Source: CBDATG01 sp965200145 (lineage in GTDB: Bacteria > Chloroflexota > Dehalococcoidia > Lucifugimonadales > Lucifugimonadaceae). From it: 64,000 nt of DNA. The stretch lies in contig CBDATG010000002.1 of the NCBI GenBank assembly GCA_965200145.1, forward strand, positions 62,001 to 126,000, read 5' to 3'. This document shows positions 62,915 to 64,000 of the stretch, piece after piece (position 1 is the first letter of the stretch; every line of letters begins with the position of its first letter). The notes under the pieces are model-generated. The model was given only the letters and a program-made list of their open reading frames with translations. It did not search any database and was not told where the DNA came from. Position numbers and translations under genes: made by a program.

Positions 62915-63183
62915 CAATGCTACGAATGGGAGTAGTACCGAATCACTGGCCGGCACTAGGGAGCACCCGTGTAACTGGAATCGGATGTGCGGCTAGCTCG
63001 GGAACTCGCCTGTTGAGCATGCGGCGTGAAACCTGACTTCGTGTCGGGCGCGTAGCGTTGCACGGAGAAGCCACGTTACGGCTGATCGAAAGCGGGTTGG
63101 CAGGACGCGCATCTGCCAATCAATCTAGGTGGTACCGCGGGGTAAGTCTCGTCCTAATCTCAACAATCAGGACGAGACTTTTT
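62915..63183 (+). ncRNA. T-box leader of acetolactate synthase gene
   Basis: Stem I base is marked by GGGAGTAGTACC (62928-62939), the invariant AGGTGGTACCGCGG is at 63127-63140, and a terminator follows. Uncharged branched-chain tRNA (probably Ile, Leu or Val) should stop termination; the specifier was not determined. Upstream, TTGTCG (62862) and TATGGC (62885) with 17 nt spacing are a possible promoter. Confidence 0.92.
63144..63183 (+). terminator. Rho-independent terminator of the second T-box
   Basis: 12-bp perfect stem AAGTCTCGTCCT (63144-63155) / AGGACGAGACTT (63169-63180), 13-nt loop, T run to 63183. Confidence 0.93.
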
Positions 63184-63267
63184 CTGTTTATGCCGCCTTG
63201 TTTAAGTCTTGTCTGCTTGACACACGACTGATCCAACTCGAACCACAGAGAGCACATAGCACCTCAA

Positions 63268-64000
63268 ATGGCCAAGAAACTGACTGGCGGCGAGATCGTC
63301 TGCGAAGCACTCCTCAACGAGGGGGTCGAATTGGTGTTCGGCCTTCCCGGCGGTGCGATACTTCCGCTCTACGGCGTGCTGGGTCGTTACCCGCAGCTGC
63401 GCCACGTCCTCGTCAGGCACGAACAGGGCGCAGCACATGCCGCCGACGGTTTCTCGCGTGCCTCGGGCAAAGTGGGTGTAGCGATCGCAACGTCCGGACC
63501 GGGTGCTACGAACCTGATCACCGGACTTGCAACGGCGATGATGGACTCTGTTCCCATGGTCGCTATTACTGGCCAAGTAGGTCGCGCAGCGATAGGTACT
63601 GACGCGTTTCAGGAGACCGACATCACGGGAGCGACGATGCCTGTGACCAAGCACAACTACCTGGTGACGCGAGTCGAGGACTTAGGCAGGACGGTGCACG
63701 AAGCATTTCACATCGCCCGCACAGGTCGGCCGGGACCTGTGCTGATTGACATACCAAAGGATGTGCAGCAAGAGACGTGTGAGTATGACCCTGACACCGA
63801 TGGCAAGATTCGCCTGCCGGGTTACGACATACCGAGGCGTGCGGTTGACTCTGAGATAGAAGTTGCCGCGAAGTTGATCAGCGAATCGGAACGACCGGCG
63901 ATCCTCGCGGGTCACGGCGTGATAATCTCACGCGCATTTGACGAGCTGGCGCGATTGGCAGACAAGGGAGACATTCCTGTCGTTACGACGCTACTTGGCA
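63268..64000 (+). CDS. ilvB: Acetolactate synthase large subunit, N-terminal part
   Basis: Runs off the window; ~244 residues visible. ThDP-dependent AHAS catalytic subunit: VFGLPGGAILPLYGVL, the catalytic Glu in VRHEQGAAHAADGFSRASGKVGVAIATSGPGATNLITGLA, SVPMVAITGQVG, and FQETDITGATMPVTKHNYLV are typical. First step of branched-chain amino acid synthesis, matching ilvE at 47.2 kb. ATG 63268 lies 84 nt after the T-box terminator; control by tRNA charging is expected. Confidence 0.97.
   Translation, partial: MAKKLTGGEIVCEALLNEGVELVFGLPGGAILPLYGVLGRYPQLRHVLVRHEQGAAHAADGFSRASGKVGVAIATSGPGATNLITGLATAMMDSVPMVAITGQVGRAAIGTDAFQETDITGATMPVTKHNYLVTRVEDLGRTVHEAFHIARTGRPGPVLIDIPKDVQQETCEYDPDTDGKIRLPGYDIPRRAVDSEIEVAAKLISESERPAILAGHGVIISRAFDELARLADKGDIPVVTTLLG

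Overview
The window looks like a piece of a Chloroflexota chromosome, most plausibly a SAR202-type or related Dehalococcoidia-like marine lineage. This rests on: two extracellular solute-binding lipoproteins with the TVVVE/VTRV-type repetitive linkers often seen in Chloroflexota; an enolase-superfamily (mandelate racemase-like) gene, a family described as expanded in SAR202; T-box leaders in front of valS and an acetolactate synthase gene; and a Gram-positive-like but moderate GC composition. No phage, transposon, IS element or CRISPR array was seen. The taxonomic call is inference; the gene calls come mostly from motifs visible in the translations.

Layout. 1-1.3 kb: 3' part of an MFS transporter (- strand). 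1.4-10.2 kb (+): ArsC/Spx-like protein, prs, secA, an unrecognised gene, a DUF1801-like gene, then a full T-box leader with terminator and valS. 10.2-15.5 kb (-): RraA-like aldolase, a two-gene type II restriction-modification system (M and R overlapping by 8 nt), a Nudix-like protein with a damaged Nudix box, and MTA phosphorylase. 15.5-17.5 kb (+): tRNA-Leu(UAA), a bicupin gene broken by a one-base frameshift in a G run, and a metallo-beta-lactamase-fold hydrolase. 17.6-24.7 kb (-): a tightly overlapped S-adenosylmethionine cycle operon (pfkB-type kinase, ahcY, metK, phosphohexomutase), then a membrane protein, a rhodanese and an enoyl-CoA hydratase.

24.8-37.6 kb: two complete peptide/nickel-type (Dpp/Opp) ABC transporter gene sets arranged head to head around one divergent control region at 28.97-29.22 kb. 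The - set is dppBCDF-like, its last gene frameshifted; the + set is SBP-B-C-D-F-SBP. Hairpins follow both SBP genes. 37.7-39 kb (-): ClpP-fold serine proteinase and a small partner. 39.2-40.7 kb (+): sulfatase. 40.78-40.97 kb: an orphan, highly structured RNA candidate behind a near-consensus promoter, the item I find most interesting. 41.1-43.1 kb (-): two tandem paralogous proteins ending in HFAN and a decayed secreted-protein gene with an amber codon and a frameshift.

43.2-49.4 kb (+): mutS, enolase-superfamily enzyme, ilvE, a small membrane protein and a PAP2-like protein lacking both catalytic histidines. 49.4-51.1 kb (-): a CpsB/PHP-like protein also missing metal ligands, and a PIG-L/LmbE deacetylase. 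51.2-61.8 kb (+): glyA, rpsF-ssb-rpsR (S18 with a long acidic tail), an anchored SurA/PpiC-like foldase, hom, thrC, a GNAT-fold (PF13480-type) protein, a MshA-like GT4 glycosyltransferase and a GH15 glucoamylase-like enzyme. 61.9-62.8 kb (-): a tandem GNAT protein. 62.9-64 kb (+): a second T-box leader and the start of acetolactate synthase (ilvB). Amino-acid metabolism (hom, thrC, glyA, ilvE, ilvB), one-carbon/SAM recycling and peptide uptake dominate the coherent functions.
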